Assembly (NCBI RefSeq): GCF_041956535.1 | Contig: NW_027192222.1 | Span: forward strand, 1 to 64,000 | DNA length: 64,000 bases | Origin: Calcarisporiella thermophila CBS 279.70 | Taxonomy: Eukaryota > Calcarisporiellomycota | Direction of reading: 5' to 3' | Shown: piece after piece, positions 12,515-23,160 of the stretch | Numbering within the stretch: the first letter of the stretch is position 1 | Layout: each line of letters opens with the position of its first letter | Program-made: the position numbers and the translations under genes | The notes under the pieces: model-generated | Told to the model about the DNA's origin: nothing | What the model saw: only the letters and a program-made list of their open reading frames with translations | Database searches by the model: none

Positions 12515-15160
12515 TACCGATTCTATTGGAAACTCAACCTCCTTGCTTCTAATCAAAATTTTCATTATTAATTATCACTACTTTTTCTTTCTGTGACATT
12601 TTTAGCTTAATACCATCCAATTGATGCTAAGTATAGGATAGGATATTCAATAGCTTGGCTTGTGTATATAAATATATAAAAAACGAAAATAAAAATAACC
12701 ATTATATTCTTACTAGAGATGTATAGCTAGTGATAATTATTTAAGCCGTCTCCTCATACATTTTGCAAATTAAGAAACTAGGAGGCATTCAGACAAAAGA
12801 GTTATGAATTAAGTAGGGTGAAGTAAATTTTAGCTCGAGAAAACTCGAATATAACTATTTTTTATTAAAAAAATTGGTCGCTCATCTCTAATGATTTAAA
12901 CCGGCTATTAGCTCATCGTATCATCCCGAAGTCAATTGGATGCATTCACTTTGCTATGTACCATTAAGTTGAGGCAACTTTAATGAGTTGATATACAAAC
13001 ATTCAAACAATGCTTTTCCCACGTGTAAGCTGCGAGATGTAGTGAATGGAATTCAAAGGTAAGAGAGGAACCATGTCAGTTTTTTTTTTTCGCAACGTAA
13101 ATTATGACATATTTGACTTGGATTAGCACAATTGTTGGAATTGAAAACCATGTTTCAACTCGGAGTAAAAATTCGCCTTCACGTTGATGGCCATATAACT
13201 ATGAGCAACGTGATATCAATTTTAAAAAGCACTTACCGTATTTCTAATGTTTTTCGAGAAGCCATTGTGTCGAAGAGAAAGAGAATCGAATTTAAACAAT
13301 TCAGGGTGAATTACAAAAGCGATTGAGGTAAATTTCCAATATATCGCTGCATCAGGATTGCAAATATTAGTTAATCATGATGTACTTTGCTGTTTCTTAA
13401 TTGTTGCCATTCCCAATTCAGTAACATAGGTGATTCGCAGAGTGCTCCTTAGAGAGCATATCCCGATTTGTTAGCTTTCAAGAAATATTTTAGGCAACAA
13501 TAAGCCGTAATTTTTACGTCATCTTCTGTTGCCATAGCAGGTATCATATATATCGTTAGTAAGAGAAATGAAAAAGCCCGGTCGTTGCATTCAGTCAATT
13601 TCCGCTGGATACACATGCTGTATTCTCGTATAGCTTACCTTTTTGCTTAGCAAGAATCGCAACAATGCACTGTATACCGTGTATTACGCTACGCAATTAC
13701 GCAATTATGGTATTTTCAAACTCGGCTCTGCAGAGTTAGAGGCTGCGTCAACCCGTGCTAAGTCTCCCATGAGCCCATTCTCCGTATCAACTCGTTCTCA
13801 GCATTCGTGCCAAAACGTAGAGAGATTCTCGTGGTTGAAAAGGGGATTTTACCTGCTTCCTCCTAGCGTATCACTCTTGTTGTCTGTTAATCTGCAAAAC
13901 GAATTTGCAAAAGCGGTTGCTGCTCTTTGGGTCCAAACTTTAACACATGCTCAGGGACGGAGATCAGAAGATCTGCGTTGGTGGCCCAGAATAGACGCCA
14001 ATAGGGGCCTCTACTGTGGTCACGCCTCCATGTGCGACGCTCCAGGAAAATAGTTTTAGAGTATTCTCCAATATGCGACGACCCGAATTCCGTCAGTCTA
14101 TGAGCTTTTACAAGTCTTCTGACCATTCTTCTGTAAGTTGGCTTGCTTCCCCCCTCGTTTCGACTCAGCCAGGTAGCTCAATCGGCTCAATAGTATCCAG
14201 TGCTTCAACCGATCTGGCTTTGATCTGGAAAATAGATCAAGGGAGCAAAAGCATAGCCGCCTTTATGCGGCATTTTGAGGGGTTGGATACTCGCAGCTTT
14301 GCTCAGGCTTACACGGTGTTGTGTCAACGTCTCAAACCTTCGCCATGTGCTGGTAGGGGAACGCTATTTTTATTCCGCCCGTCAACTGCATTGACGCAAT
14401 CATTTCCACACCCCTCCGCCGCATATCGTGAAATCTGGAAGATTCGCGTTGGGGGCTTCTCACTTCGGATACTCCCATATCGGCACCTTTGGTTCAAACT
14501 CGCCTTTTGCCGGAGCAAATGATGAAGGCCCTTAAACTAAACAAACATCTAATCATACACTGTCATAGTGAGACTAGCCAAGAGTGCTTGCCATCACGAT
14601 TTGGGCAATAAATGCGTAGTGCAACAGATAAGATTCATCGACATACAAATGCATATGCTACTGTTATCATGTCGAAAAGCTAAGCTATATCCTAAGCTTC
14701 CCGGATAATTTTTTGTGCATATTTCTCCATCCATCAAATACATTCACAATGCGTTAAGATTGTTTGAATATGCAAAAGAGAGGGACATAGTAACAGCATC
14801 CATTGGTCCAAATGTATAATATTGTCGTAAAGGAAGAGATGGCGTCTCCATGAGTATTAGAGGACCCTCAAGTGTTAGCCTTTATACTCGCTAACAAAGT
14901 ACAAATGTACAAACAATAAATCAATTGTAACGCTTAAAGTGGCGAATACGAAATTACAAGTACTACATGGTTAAAAATACAAGTATTGCTTGGTTGTAAC
15001 AATAAGTCATGGGAACAAAAGGAAACAGAGTCGATGGAAAAATATTCATAAGCTTATCTCTGATAGCTGGGACATTATAGAGATACTATAGAGGGGTATA
15101 GCAAAACAAAATCTTATAAATACTCGGGCCTAACCCCCGTGCCCCTATTGTAAATTAATT
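12515..15160. other. Intergenic region with unassigned open frames
   Basis: About 2.6 kb. Overlapping frames at 13643-14053 (+), 14016-14522 (+) and 13887-14126 (-) lie in a locally less AT-rich patch, but their translations show no family motif and no consistent exon chain. They may be remnants of a gene or element. The rest is AT-rich spacer. Confidence 0.45.
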
Positions 15161-15279
15161 CTCTCTGGACTCTTACTAATATTCCCTCTTCCCCTCTTTT
15201 CCTCTCCCTATTTCCTATTAGTTTACTTTAACATTCCCTTCGCTCTAATCTTTCTCTGCCTATCCTTCTTTTATATATT
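15160..15279 (+). promoter_or_regulatory. Pyrimidine-rich leader upstream of fungalysin
   Basis: A block dominated by C and T (runs of TCTC, CCCTCTTCC and similar) ends just before a TATA-like ttatatatt directly preceding the ATG at 15280. CT-rich tracts near start sites are common in strongly expressed fungal genes. The exact transcription start cannot be seen. Confidence 0.45.
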
Positions 15280-17702
15280 ATGAAAATCCTTTTTAGTTCT
15301 CTCCTCTTGGTCTCTGCTCTAGCCCTGTCGGCCGCTAAACCCTCAGAGGGCAGCAAACGTCTGCGCATCCAACCTTTTGGTCCAGACATATCCGATTCCC
15401 AAACTTACATCGTCGACTCCTCCTCAATACCCCAGGCTGACCTCAGCGGCTTTTCAAGAAAAAAACCCCTTGATATTGCCCGCGATTTTGCAAAGAGCCA
15501 TTTGACTAATTCCGATTTTGTCGTGAAGAACTCCTACAAATCCGACTTGAACGGGGTCACTCACGTCTACTTGAGACAGGTGGTGGAGGGCCTCGAGGTG
15601 ATTAATGGAGATATCAATGTCAATGTGGACGCCAAGGGCAACATCGTCTCCTACGGCAACTCTTTCTTCAAGGGAACCAAGGGCGATGAAAAAGGAAAAG
15701 GCTCCAAGCACAATCCCTTTACAAAGCGAGGTGCTATCGACCCACGAGAGGCTCTTCTCTCCCTTGCAAAACACATCAATGTGAAGGTGCCTCACCCTAA
15801 TCGCATCGAAGTGGAAGAGAGTGACTCTCTCAAGGGAGAATCGCAAACCGTCCTTACCAACGTGCCTTTTGCTGTGGATGGTAGCGAAGTTCCCGTACGA
15901 AAGGCTTTGATCCAAACGGAGGGAGGCCGCCAACTTCAACCGGTCTGGGAAATAATCGTAGAGATGGAGGAAAACTGGATCCAGTCTCATGTCCACGCTT
16001 ACACCGGAAAGGTCGTATCCGTTGTGGACTGGGTGTCCGATGCCACCTACAACGTATATCCAATGGGCATGAATGATCCTTCAGAGGGCCCGCGCAAAAA
16101 AGTCGAAGATCCGCATGACCTTACTGCCTCTCCCGATGGATGGCACACGCAGGGCTCTAAGAAGTTCCAGGTGACGGTCGGAAACAACGTCTATGCCCAG
16201 GAAAATCTCAAAGGCGATTTCAACTGGGAGGAAAAAGAGCGCCCGAATGGTGGTGAAAAGCTGAACTTCGACTTCCCGCTAGACTTGTCTCAGCACCCCA
16301 AGACATACATTAACGCATCCGTCACCAATCTCTTCTACTGGAATAACATTATGCATGATCTGTCTTATCGGTATGGTTTCAATGAGGCCGCCGGTAACTT
16401 CCAAGAGGACAATGGTGATCGCGGGGGTAAGGGCGGCGATGCGGTCATTGCAAATGCTCAGGATGGCGCCGGCTTCAATAACGCCAACTTTGCCACCCCG
16501 CCAGACGGTAGAAAGGGTAGGATGCGCATGTATGTGTTCAACTCATTCGATCCCAATCGAGATGGTGACTTGGAGGCGGATATCATGGTCCACGAGTATA
16601 CTCATGGTATTAGCAATCGACTCACTGGTGGGCCTGACAACGTAGCTTGTCTCCCATTCGGTGAAGCGAGAGGCATGGGTGAAGGTTGGGGCGATTTCAT
16701 TGCCGCTATTTTGCGCACAAAGCCCCACCACAACCGTACCGTCGAGTTTACCGAGGGTGAATATGTAGATGGCAAGAACATTCGCAGATATCCATACTCC
16801 ACTAGCATGACGACCAACCCAGAGACCTATGGCACAATGAACAACCCCGGTTATGAAGATGAGCACGACAAGGGACCAGTCTGGGCTAATATGCTCTACG
16901 AAGGTAAATTGAGGTTTTTTCTCACGTTCTGTTGATCTACTTGATTTGGCTTTGGCGGCTCTTATTACAAAACTCGTGAGAAAGCACTTCTAACGGATGA
17001 CAAATCGCTTTGATAGTGTACTGGAATCTCGTCGATGAGCACGGCTTCAATCCAAAATGGTTCCCCCCACACACCACGGACGCCAAGAAGCTCCGCGAAT
17101 ATATCACTAGCCACGGCAACACACTTATGCTGCAACTTGTCCTCGACGGCATGAAGCTACAGCCTTGTCAACCGACTTTCATCACTGCTCGTGATGCAAT
17201 TTTGCAAGCAGAGAAGCTCCTGACGGACGGGAAGAATGAGTGTGCCATCTGGCGTGGATTCGCCAAGCGCGGGTTGGGTGTGGATGCAAAATTGATTGAA
17301 AACAACCCCCTCGGCAGTGGAAAACGTGAAGAGAGCTTCAAGATCCCCGAGAAATGCGAGAAAGCCCCCGAGGATCCCATTAAAGAGTGCCTGAAAAAAC
17401 TGTGCGGCAAAACGTCCGAGAAGGACCTGAAGCAATGTGCGAAGAAGAAATGCGGACATGAGTCGAGCGAAGCAGAGAAGCAGTGCATGAAGAAGAAGTG
17501 CAAGCATAAGACGGGCAAAGCCAAAGAGAAATGTCTCAAGAAGAATTGCGAGAAGGAGGCCGGAAATGCGATGAAGCAGTGTTTGCAAAAGAAGTGCAAA
17601 CGCAACACGGAAAAACCTGCTAACCAATGCAAGAAGAAGAAATGCGGCCATCTGTCGGGCAAGGCCGCCAAAAAATGTCTAAAACAGTGCCATCAGCACT
17701 AA
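15280..17702 (+). CDS. Fungalysin (M36) metalloprotease with Cys/Lys-rich C-terminal repeats
   Basis: Two exons, 15280-16903 and 17017-17702, encode 769 residues; fungalysins are usually about 600-650. A signal peptide (1-19) is followed by an FTP propeptide domain (about 50-125) and the peptidase. The zinc site HEYTH is at residues 438-442 and the third ligand region GEGWGDF near 466-472; after the intron come VYWNLVDEHGFNP and the WRGFAKRGLG end of the catalytic domain. The enzyme is a secreted zinc endopeptidase, made as a zymogen and important for protein nutrition and host or substrate invasion in fungi. The extra about 104 residues (666-769) are six 16-residue units of pattern C-x-K-K-x-C followed by ten residues, plus a partial seventh unit, not part of standard M36 proteins. 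An in-frame extension encoded in the same exon as the catalytic C terminus supports one polypeptide. Confidence 0.93.
17388..17699 (+). repeat. 48-bp coding tandem repeats in fungalysin tail
   Basis: Six consecutive 48-bp units plus a 24-bp remnant encode 16-residue repeats with conserved C-x-K-K-x-C and a later alanine or equivalent small residue. Units are diverged at the DNA level but constant in length, so the array is old rather than a recent slippage product. Confidence 0.85.
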
Positions 17703-18069
17703 CTTAGAGGCCTAATGCTTTAATCTAATTTATTTTTTCTTTTTCTAGTACTTTAATATTGTAATTAAATGATGTTTTTATTGTAAACATTTTATTTAAT
17801 AATAATCTTTCTCATCTTCTTCTACTTTACTTGGCTATTTTCTTTGCATGAAATACGCTTTTAGTGTTCTTTATTCCCCCCATACCTATCGACATTCGCA
17901 TCTTGGAGGGGCACCCTTCTGAGAAGTAAACACTCTTCACCGAGTAAGAGTGAGGCGCACTGGCCAAAGGATGAAAAGTGCGATAGTATTGCCTCTAGGC
18001 ATAGTTTTAAGTAGTGAATACTCGTGAAATTGGGTGATTTAATGGAATTCGATTGAATTGCGCACAACA
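17703..18069. other. Convergent 3' spacer
   Basis: AT-rich sequence after the fungalysin stop, with candidate polyadenylation-like AATAAT at 17798-17803. No gene is visible. Confidence 0.5.
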
Positions 18070-18333
18070 TTAACAATTGAGGCAATAAGAAGCGTTAATC
18101 ACGTTTACTTTTTCCAGTACTTTGACGGTCTCAGTCACCGTTATGGTCTTCGTTACAGCTGTGACATACATGACGGGTACACCCGTGGGCGGTACATCCG
18201 TTGGGGTGGTGAGTAGAGTCCCAGGCAATGATGTTAATGTGTATATTGGTGCGTTGACTGGAATTTCATGAGCTGGTCTCGCCCGAACTAAATTGATCAG
18301 GACAGTGACGATAGCCAATATGCTTGCAATCAT
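18070..18333 (-). CDS. Small putative secreted protein
   Basis: Single-exon frame of 87 residues. An N-terminal hydrophobic stretch (residues about 2-17) looks like a signal peptide. The mature part is rich in Thr, Val and Pro, contains a TKTITVTETVKV beta-strand-like run and ends with two cysteines in CLNC. No family is recognised. Small secreted proteins of this kind are common in fungi, but shortness leaves real doubt that the frame is expressed. Confidence 0.4.
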   Translation of the reverse strand: MIASILAIVTVLINLVRARPAHEIPVNAPIYTLTSLPGTLLTTPTDVPPTGVPVMYVTAVTKTITVTETVKVLEKVNVINASYCLNC

Positions 18334-19044
18334 TTGAAATGATATAAACCAAAAGATTAGAGAATATCAAGAGAAGAACCAAAGCTTAAATAAGAAGAGT
18401 GGTGGTTACGAACAAAAATTACCAGGGTATCACTCTTTTCCAACCAGTCATTCCCAAATCCGATCCCATACCCTCGCCTTAAAAATCCGAATGTTTGTCG
18501 CAGCTTAGGTCGAATACCAAATGCGGGGATTAAAAGATCCGAAGAATTGAGTATCCCATCTATGAAGTAAAATAGATTTGAAAAGTCAAATTAATTCATG
18601 TTCTCAAAACTATAGATTAACTTCTCTTCATATTATGAGTTCCAGTTTTCAAAAATTTTTGGATAATACTAATAGATATGTGTGTGTAATCATGATATAA
18701 ATTTTCGTTTGCGAAAAGCACAAAGACACAACAAGCAATGCTAAGATTCTGCCAGAATGGTTTAGCGGAATTCGTCCTGATCGATATGGCTTTAATCAAC
18801 TACTTCACACGAAAGTGTTATATAATCGAGTTATTACCTCACCTGCTTCATCTTGCCAAAATCATCTAGAAACTTGAGACAAAATTCTGAAAACGAAATA
18901 GGGTATCAACGCTCTATCTAATACTACATCTCCAAATTGGCAAGGCTGGCTTGCCGAATACGAATATAATGTAAGTAATGTGGTAGTTTTATTCTGATTC
19001 ACAGTATATTGACCAATATAAATAATTACATATTGATACAGCGG
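18334..19044. other. Intergenic region, no gene seen
   Basis: About 710 bp upstream of the small secreted protein and downstream of the lactate dehydrogenase. AT-rich, no supported gene. Confidence 0.5.
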
Positions 19045-19998
19045 TTAATTCATCCCCTCCAACTCCTTCAACCCAGCCGCTTTGAGGCTCTTGAGAGTAG
19101 AAACAGCACTGTGCAAGTACTGTGTTTCCTCTTCATCCAAGTTGAGGTCAATGATTCGGTGGATGCCATTTCGACTCAACACGGCTGGATTGGATATGTA
19201 ACAACCGTTCGCGGGAACGTACACCGAGAGCGGGATAACCGAATGAGAATCTTTAATGATAAATTCTACTATTCGAGCTACACACACGGCGACGCCAAAG
19301 TAGGTCGCTCCTTTGCACTCGATGATTTCGTAGGCCTTGTTCTTGATTTTCTCCGAATGCTTTTTTCTATCCAGTTTTTCCATCCCCGGGTATTTTAGCA
19401 TCGGGATGCCTCCAACTGAGGCCGCATGCCACGCCACAAATTGGCTGTCCCCATGCATTCCCACGACGTAGCAATGGAGAGAGCTATGATTGACTTGCAA
19501 TTCACGGGCTAGTTCCGTACGCAAGCGATTGGTGTCAAGAAATGTGCCTGAGCCAAATATCTGCTCGCGGCGGAATCCGTCCGCAACTGCAAGATCGGAA
19601 AAGTACTCGGTCAGGATATCGACCGGATTAGAAACGACCAGCACTATCGCGTTTGGATTGATCGGCTTCATGTTTTTGTATATTGACTGAATAATTTTGA
19701 AATTGCGGCCAACAAGCTGCTCTCGTGGCTCTCCCGGGCGTTGCGCTGCGCCAGCTGTGATGACTATAATATCCGCTTGGGATGCATCCTTAAAATTACC
19801 CTTGCAAATTCGTGTACATGAGCGGAATGTTGCGTCCTCCAGGTCCATCCATTCGCCAAACAGCCGGGTCTGAGCTTGCTCAATATCTGCATCAACCACA
19901 ATGACCTCGACGGACAAATTACGGAGAATCATAGTAAAAGCTGAGCAAGCCCCAACTTTTCCTGCGGCACCGATGACTGCGACTTTTGTGAGGCCCAT
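19045..19998 (-). CDS. L-lactate dehydrogenase
   Basis: Uninterrupted frame of 317 residues, the usual LDH/MDH family length. It has an N-terminal Rossmann NAD loop (VIGAAGKVG), an acidic residue after the second strand (VVDAD), the mobile substrate loop AGAAQRPGEPR, SNPVDILTEY, the substrate-binding arginine region LDTNRLR and the catalytic-histidine motif GMHGDS. Glutamine at the specificity position of the loop favours lactate/pyruvate over malate/oxaloacetate, where arginine is expected. The enzyme would interconvert pyruvate and L-lactate in the cytosol with NADH. An oddity is Met in place of the usual Glu in the GEHGDS motif. Transcription runs away from the receptor at 22111, with more than 2 kb between them. 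Confidence 0.85.
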   Translation of the reverse strand: MGLTKVAVIGAAGKVGACSAFTMILRNLSVEVIVVDADIEQAQTRLFGEWMDLEDATFRSCTRICKGNFKDASQADIIVITAGAAQRPGEPREQLVGRNFKIIQSIYKNMKPINPNAIVLVVSNPVDILTEYFSDLAVADGFRREQIFGSGTFLDTNRLRTELARELQVNHSSLHCYVVGMHGDSQFVAWHAASVGGIPMLKYPGMEKLDRKKHSEKIKNKAYEIIECKGATYFGVAVCVARIVEFIIKDSHSVIPLSVYVPANGCYISNPAVLSRNGIHRIIDLNLDEEETQYLHSAVSTLKSLKAAGLKELEGMN

Positions 19999-22015
19999 TG
20001 ACTTGAGATGGTGAATAGTTTTATTGATATGGGATTACAATGGAATCGAGGGGTTTTGAGAGAGGTTTTAAATACTTGAGTGGCAACGCCAAATAAATAG
20101 GACAAGGGCATAGCCGAATGAGTTTAGAAATAAAGAACACCCTAATTTAGATATATTGTCACCAATAAACCACTTAAAATCAGGAGATTCTCATTCTCAC
20201 AAACAGCTTTTTAAGAATATCCAATGAACTCGGTCAAATTATCGACAGCATTATCCCAGCATCGGTTCGCTCAGTCTCTAGTGGTATGGATAAATAAGGA
20301 CCATTCTCTAGTGAAGTACGGTCCTTCTTCGCGCCAGCTTCGAAGAAACATACAAATGACTGAAGTTAGCATAGTTTTCCTCCTATTTTCCTCGAATAAG
20401 CAAATATGCAAAGGCCACAGCATGCGGCTCCCAGCAGTATGTTCAAGGTCGTACTCAATCCCACACTCTTTGAATAATCGAGTCCCTCCCAACCCCATTT
20501 AATGAATTTCGCTCTGATGCCAGTTGAAACGGCTAAGTTTGAGAAGGTGTATAGTAAGAGGAAACCCCAACCAAAAAAGCTTAGGGTAAGGCCCTATGGA
20601 GTTTTTGAACAATTCCGAGCCATGTTAGCAGATATACATCCTTAAATTTCGTCTTGAGAGCCGTATGGTAATACTTCAACGGAATTGATAAGCTATCTTA
20701 AGATAGAATTCAAGTTTTCAATTATCAGCGTTACCTAAGTTCAACTCCGTATTTTTAGAGCTGCTTGACTCATTATCTTAACGCATCCCTCCGATTACAA
20801 GTCTTTCGAAATAGCAAAAGCATAGCACTTGAAAGTGAAGAATAACCACATATTCCTCTTCGTTTCAAATAGTAAAAGTAAAAAAAAATCTTAGCTAGAG
20901 TAGGTTTTATCAGAGATCTCGACTCAATCGCACTCTTCACGCTTACCACGGGCGTACAAAGGAATTTGGGGCGATATAATAAGGCATTTTATTTTTCTTC
21001 TGTGACCTCCAGATCCACAACTTATTTAATCAGAAATTTTGGCCGCTCATCCTATTCAAATAACTGAAAAAGATTGGCACATAGCCCTTCAACTCGACAA
21101 GAGGAAACACCCCTGCCGTTAGAAAATAGACAAACGCAATCCAATATTGGTTCCAATATTTTTACGCTCTACTCCAAATCTGCCATCGGCTAATCTTGAT
21201 TCGGAGGTTAGGGAAAAATTACGATACTCACAGGTGGCTAGCACTGCTTTTACCCTTGTGCTTCTTATCGTGTTGCGCACCTCTTTCGTTGGCGGATTCT
21301 GCCTTTCAATTTGACCAAGCCTGTTTGATTGGAGGGACAGAGTGACGTAAAACCGATATGCCTCGACCTCATGTATCCTCCACAATCTGAACCCTCTTAT
21401 TCATCCGATATTGCAGAGTTGAGACACGTTTCCTATGGGCGAGCTTATTCCCGCCCCAAGTCCAACTCAAAGAGGCTCCACTAGCAAAAGGTTCAATGTT
21501 TTCGCGGCCCATAAGCAACCTCAATACAAGATCCCCCTTGATTCAGTGCTAGTTGAACCAATTTATGGTTTTCGCAGTGCGCAAAATAGAGATGAAAAGT
21601 GGCACACAAAGTTTCGCACGTCGAGATTGAACCATCAACAAAATGAGAAAGATGATAAAGCAGGTGTTCCATCCCGCTTGCGATTCGAGTGGGTTGGCTA
21701 GAGTGGTATCCAAGGATTCTGAACTCTTGCAGCTTCCTGGATTCCTTGCCTTCCTCTCCACCCGATTGCCTCTCGTGATAATAGGACCCAACGCGGCGGA
21801 ATTGAGTTTTCGGCAAAACTTGAAATGTAACGAAGCGATTTTAAGCTTAATCAATACTAACTTTTCAAGTCGGAATATCCGGTCTATCAAGAAAGCGAAA
21901 ATAAATAGAGAAGACCGCTTTTCCTAATGACTTTACCCTTTGTTGGTTCCTCTATTTCTTTGACCCTACTGTTTGATGGTGGAATGCACAACCACTCTGC
22001 TTATGACTTAGAGAC
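19999..22015. other. Intergenic region between LDH and receptor 3
   Basis: About 2 kb. Several frames of 60-115 codons occur on both strands around 21.1-21.9 kb, but they overlap each other antisense and show no motifs, so I treat them as chance. The LDH promoter lies at the left edge. Confidence 0.5.
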
Positions 22016-22110
22016 AACTCTGCTCCCCACTTCAATTCCCCCTGTCCCCACAACCTCTCTCCCCCCTCCCCCCCTTTCCCACTCCCTCACTCCCTAAGCC
22101 CCTCACCGCC
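22016..22110 (+). promoter_or_regulatory. C/T-rich leader of receptor 3
   Basis: An almost purely pyrimidine tract with long C runs (about 22038-22105) immediately precedes the ATG at 22111. It looks like a CT-rich promoter or 5' leader element. Similar but weaker tracts precede the fungalysin gene and the symporter gene. Confidence 0.5.
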
Positions 22111-23160
22111 ATGCACCAACGCATGATTGTCCCCACCTATATCATCGTCATCAATGTCCTTTCGATCCTTTGCGGACTTTCCATGATGGCGCTCGTCTCC
22201 TGGCTCCGCAGGAGGAAGCCCGATACCACGGACACGGCATCGTTCAAGCTTAGCTTCTGGATCGGCCTCGTCAACGCCTTGTGGAGCACCCACTTCCTCC
22301 TTAAAAGCTCTGGCGACATCCTCTATTCTATGGCCGAGACTGATGCGTGGTGGATTCGGATGCTCGCGTGGTTATCGTGTCTTTTCTATGTATGGGACAC
22401 TGCATTGAGCGCATGTGTAGCATTCAACCTGCAGCTCTCCTTCATCCACCACCGTACCAATCTGAAGCGCATTCAGGCTTGGTACGCGCCAGGCTCCTTT
22501 CTCTTCTCCATTTGCGTGACTTTCCCCTGGCTCATCAAGCCAACCTGCTTTAACAAGGCAGGCAATGCCTTCCAAAGCGAATTGTCCAAGGAAGAGTTCG
22601 TCCTGTTCTATCTGTTTTTCAAAGATTTATGGGTGGGCATAGGGATCCTCTATTCCACGGCCGTCATCGTGTTGGTGCTCTTCCACGTGGCTCGTGAGGC
22701 GCGAAGGTTGAGGGAGTTGAAGAACGACATGCTATATGCCAAGGAGCTGAAGTTCACCCAATCGGTGGTGTGGATTCTACTCTATCCCGCAGTGCTCATT
22801 GTGACGCACACATTTGGCATCATCAAAGATTTCAGCATCAGAAATTATGATTGGGACACTCGCTCCACGCTTAGGATGGTGGATAAAACCATGATCAGCT
22901 CAGTCGGCATCCTCAATTTCATTGTGTTTCTTCTCAATCCAGCATTTCGCCGCTCTCTCGATAATATCCCTTGGCTTTCCAAGTTCTTGCGGTTATCATC
23001 TCCAAACACCCATGTTCCAACAAGCAATGGCATTGATAGATCCGTGTCTCGGAGGGAACCCATTGCGTCCGAATTTCATTCAAAGGCTTGGCAAGACTTC
23101 TTCCTGGAAATTGAAAGACAAGTGAATAGTGATCCAGCCCTCGCAAAACCACAACCATAG
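22111..23160 (+). CDS. Seven-transmembrane GPCR-like protein (paralogue 3)
   Basis: Intronless frame of 349 residues with about seven hydrophobic helices. It follows the same plan as the receptors at 1520 and 8925: ASFKLSFWIGLVN before TM2, a basic loop EARRLRELK before TM6, ILLYPAVLIVTHT, then GILNFIVFLLNPAF closing TM7 and a polar tail of about 65 residues. The coding sequence is clearly richer in G+C than the other two copies and has a C/T-rich leader, which suggests different expression. Function as a G-protein-coupled sensor is inferred from topology and family resemblance only. Confidence 0.72.
   Translation: MHQRMIVPTYIIVINVLSILCGLSMMALVSWLRRRKPDTTDTASFKLSFWIGLVNALWSTHFLLKSSGDILYSMAETDAWWIRMLAWLSCLFYVWDTALSACVAFNLQLSFIHHRTNLKRIQAWYAPGSFLFSICVTFPWLIKPTCFNKAGNAFQSELSKEEFVLFYLFFKDLWVGIGILYSTAVIVLVLFHVAREARRLRELKNDMLYAKELKFTQSVVWILLYPAVLIVTHTFGIIKDFSIRNYDWDTRSTLRMVDKTMISSVGILNFIVFLLNPAFRRSLDNIPWLSKFLRLSSPNTHVPTSNGIDRSVSRREPIASEFHSKAWQDFFLEIERQVNSDPALAKPQP

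Noticed and set aside
14165-14250. tRNA-like D-arm sequence (GGTAGCTCAATCGG)
   Set aside because: No matching D-stem partner, anticodon arm or TTCRA T-loop at the right spacing.
15454-15996. Minus-strand frame of 180 codons opposite the fungalysin
   Set aside because: Antisense shadow of a clear protein-coding exon, with no motif of its own.
17157-17671. Two minus-strand frames of about 165 codons opposite the fungalysin tail
   Set aside because: They arise from the antisense of the Lys/Cys repeats and are low-complexity Leu/Phe-rich translations.
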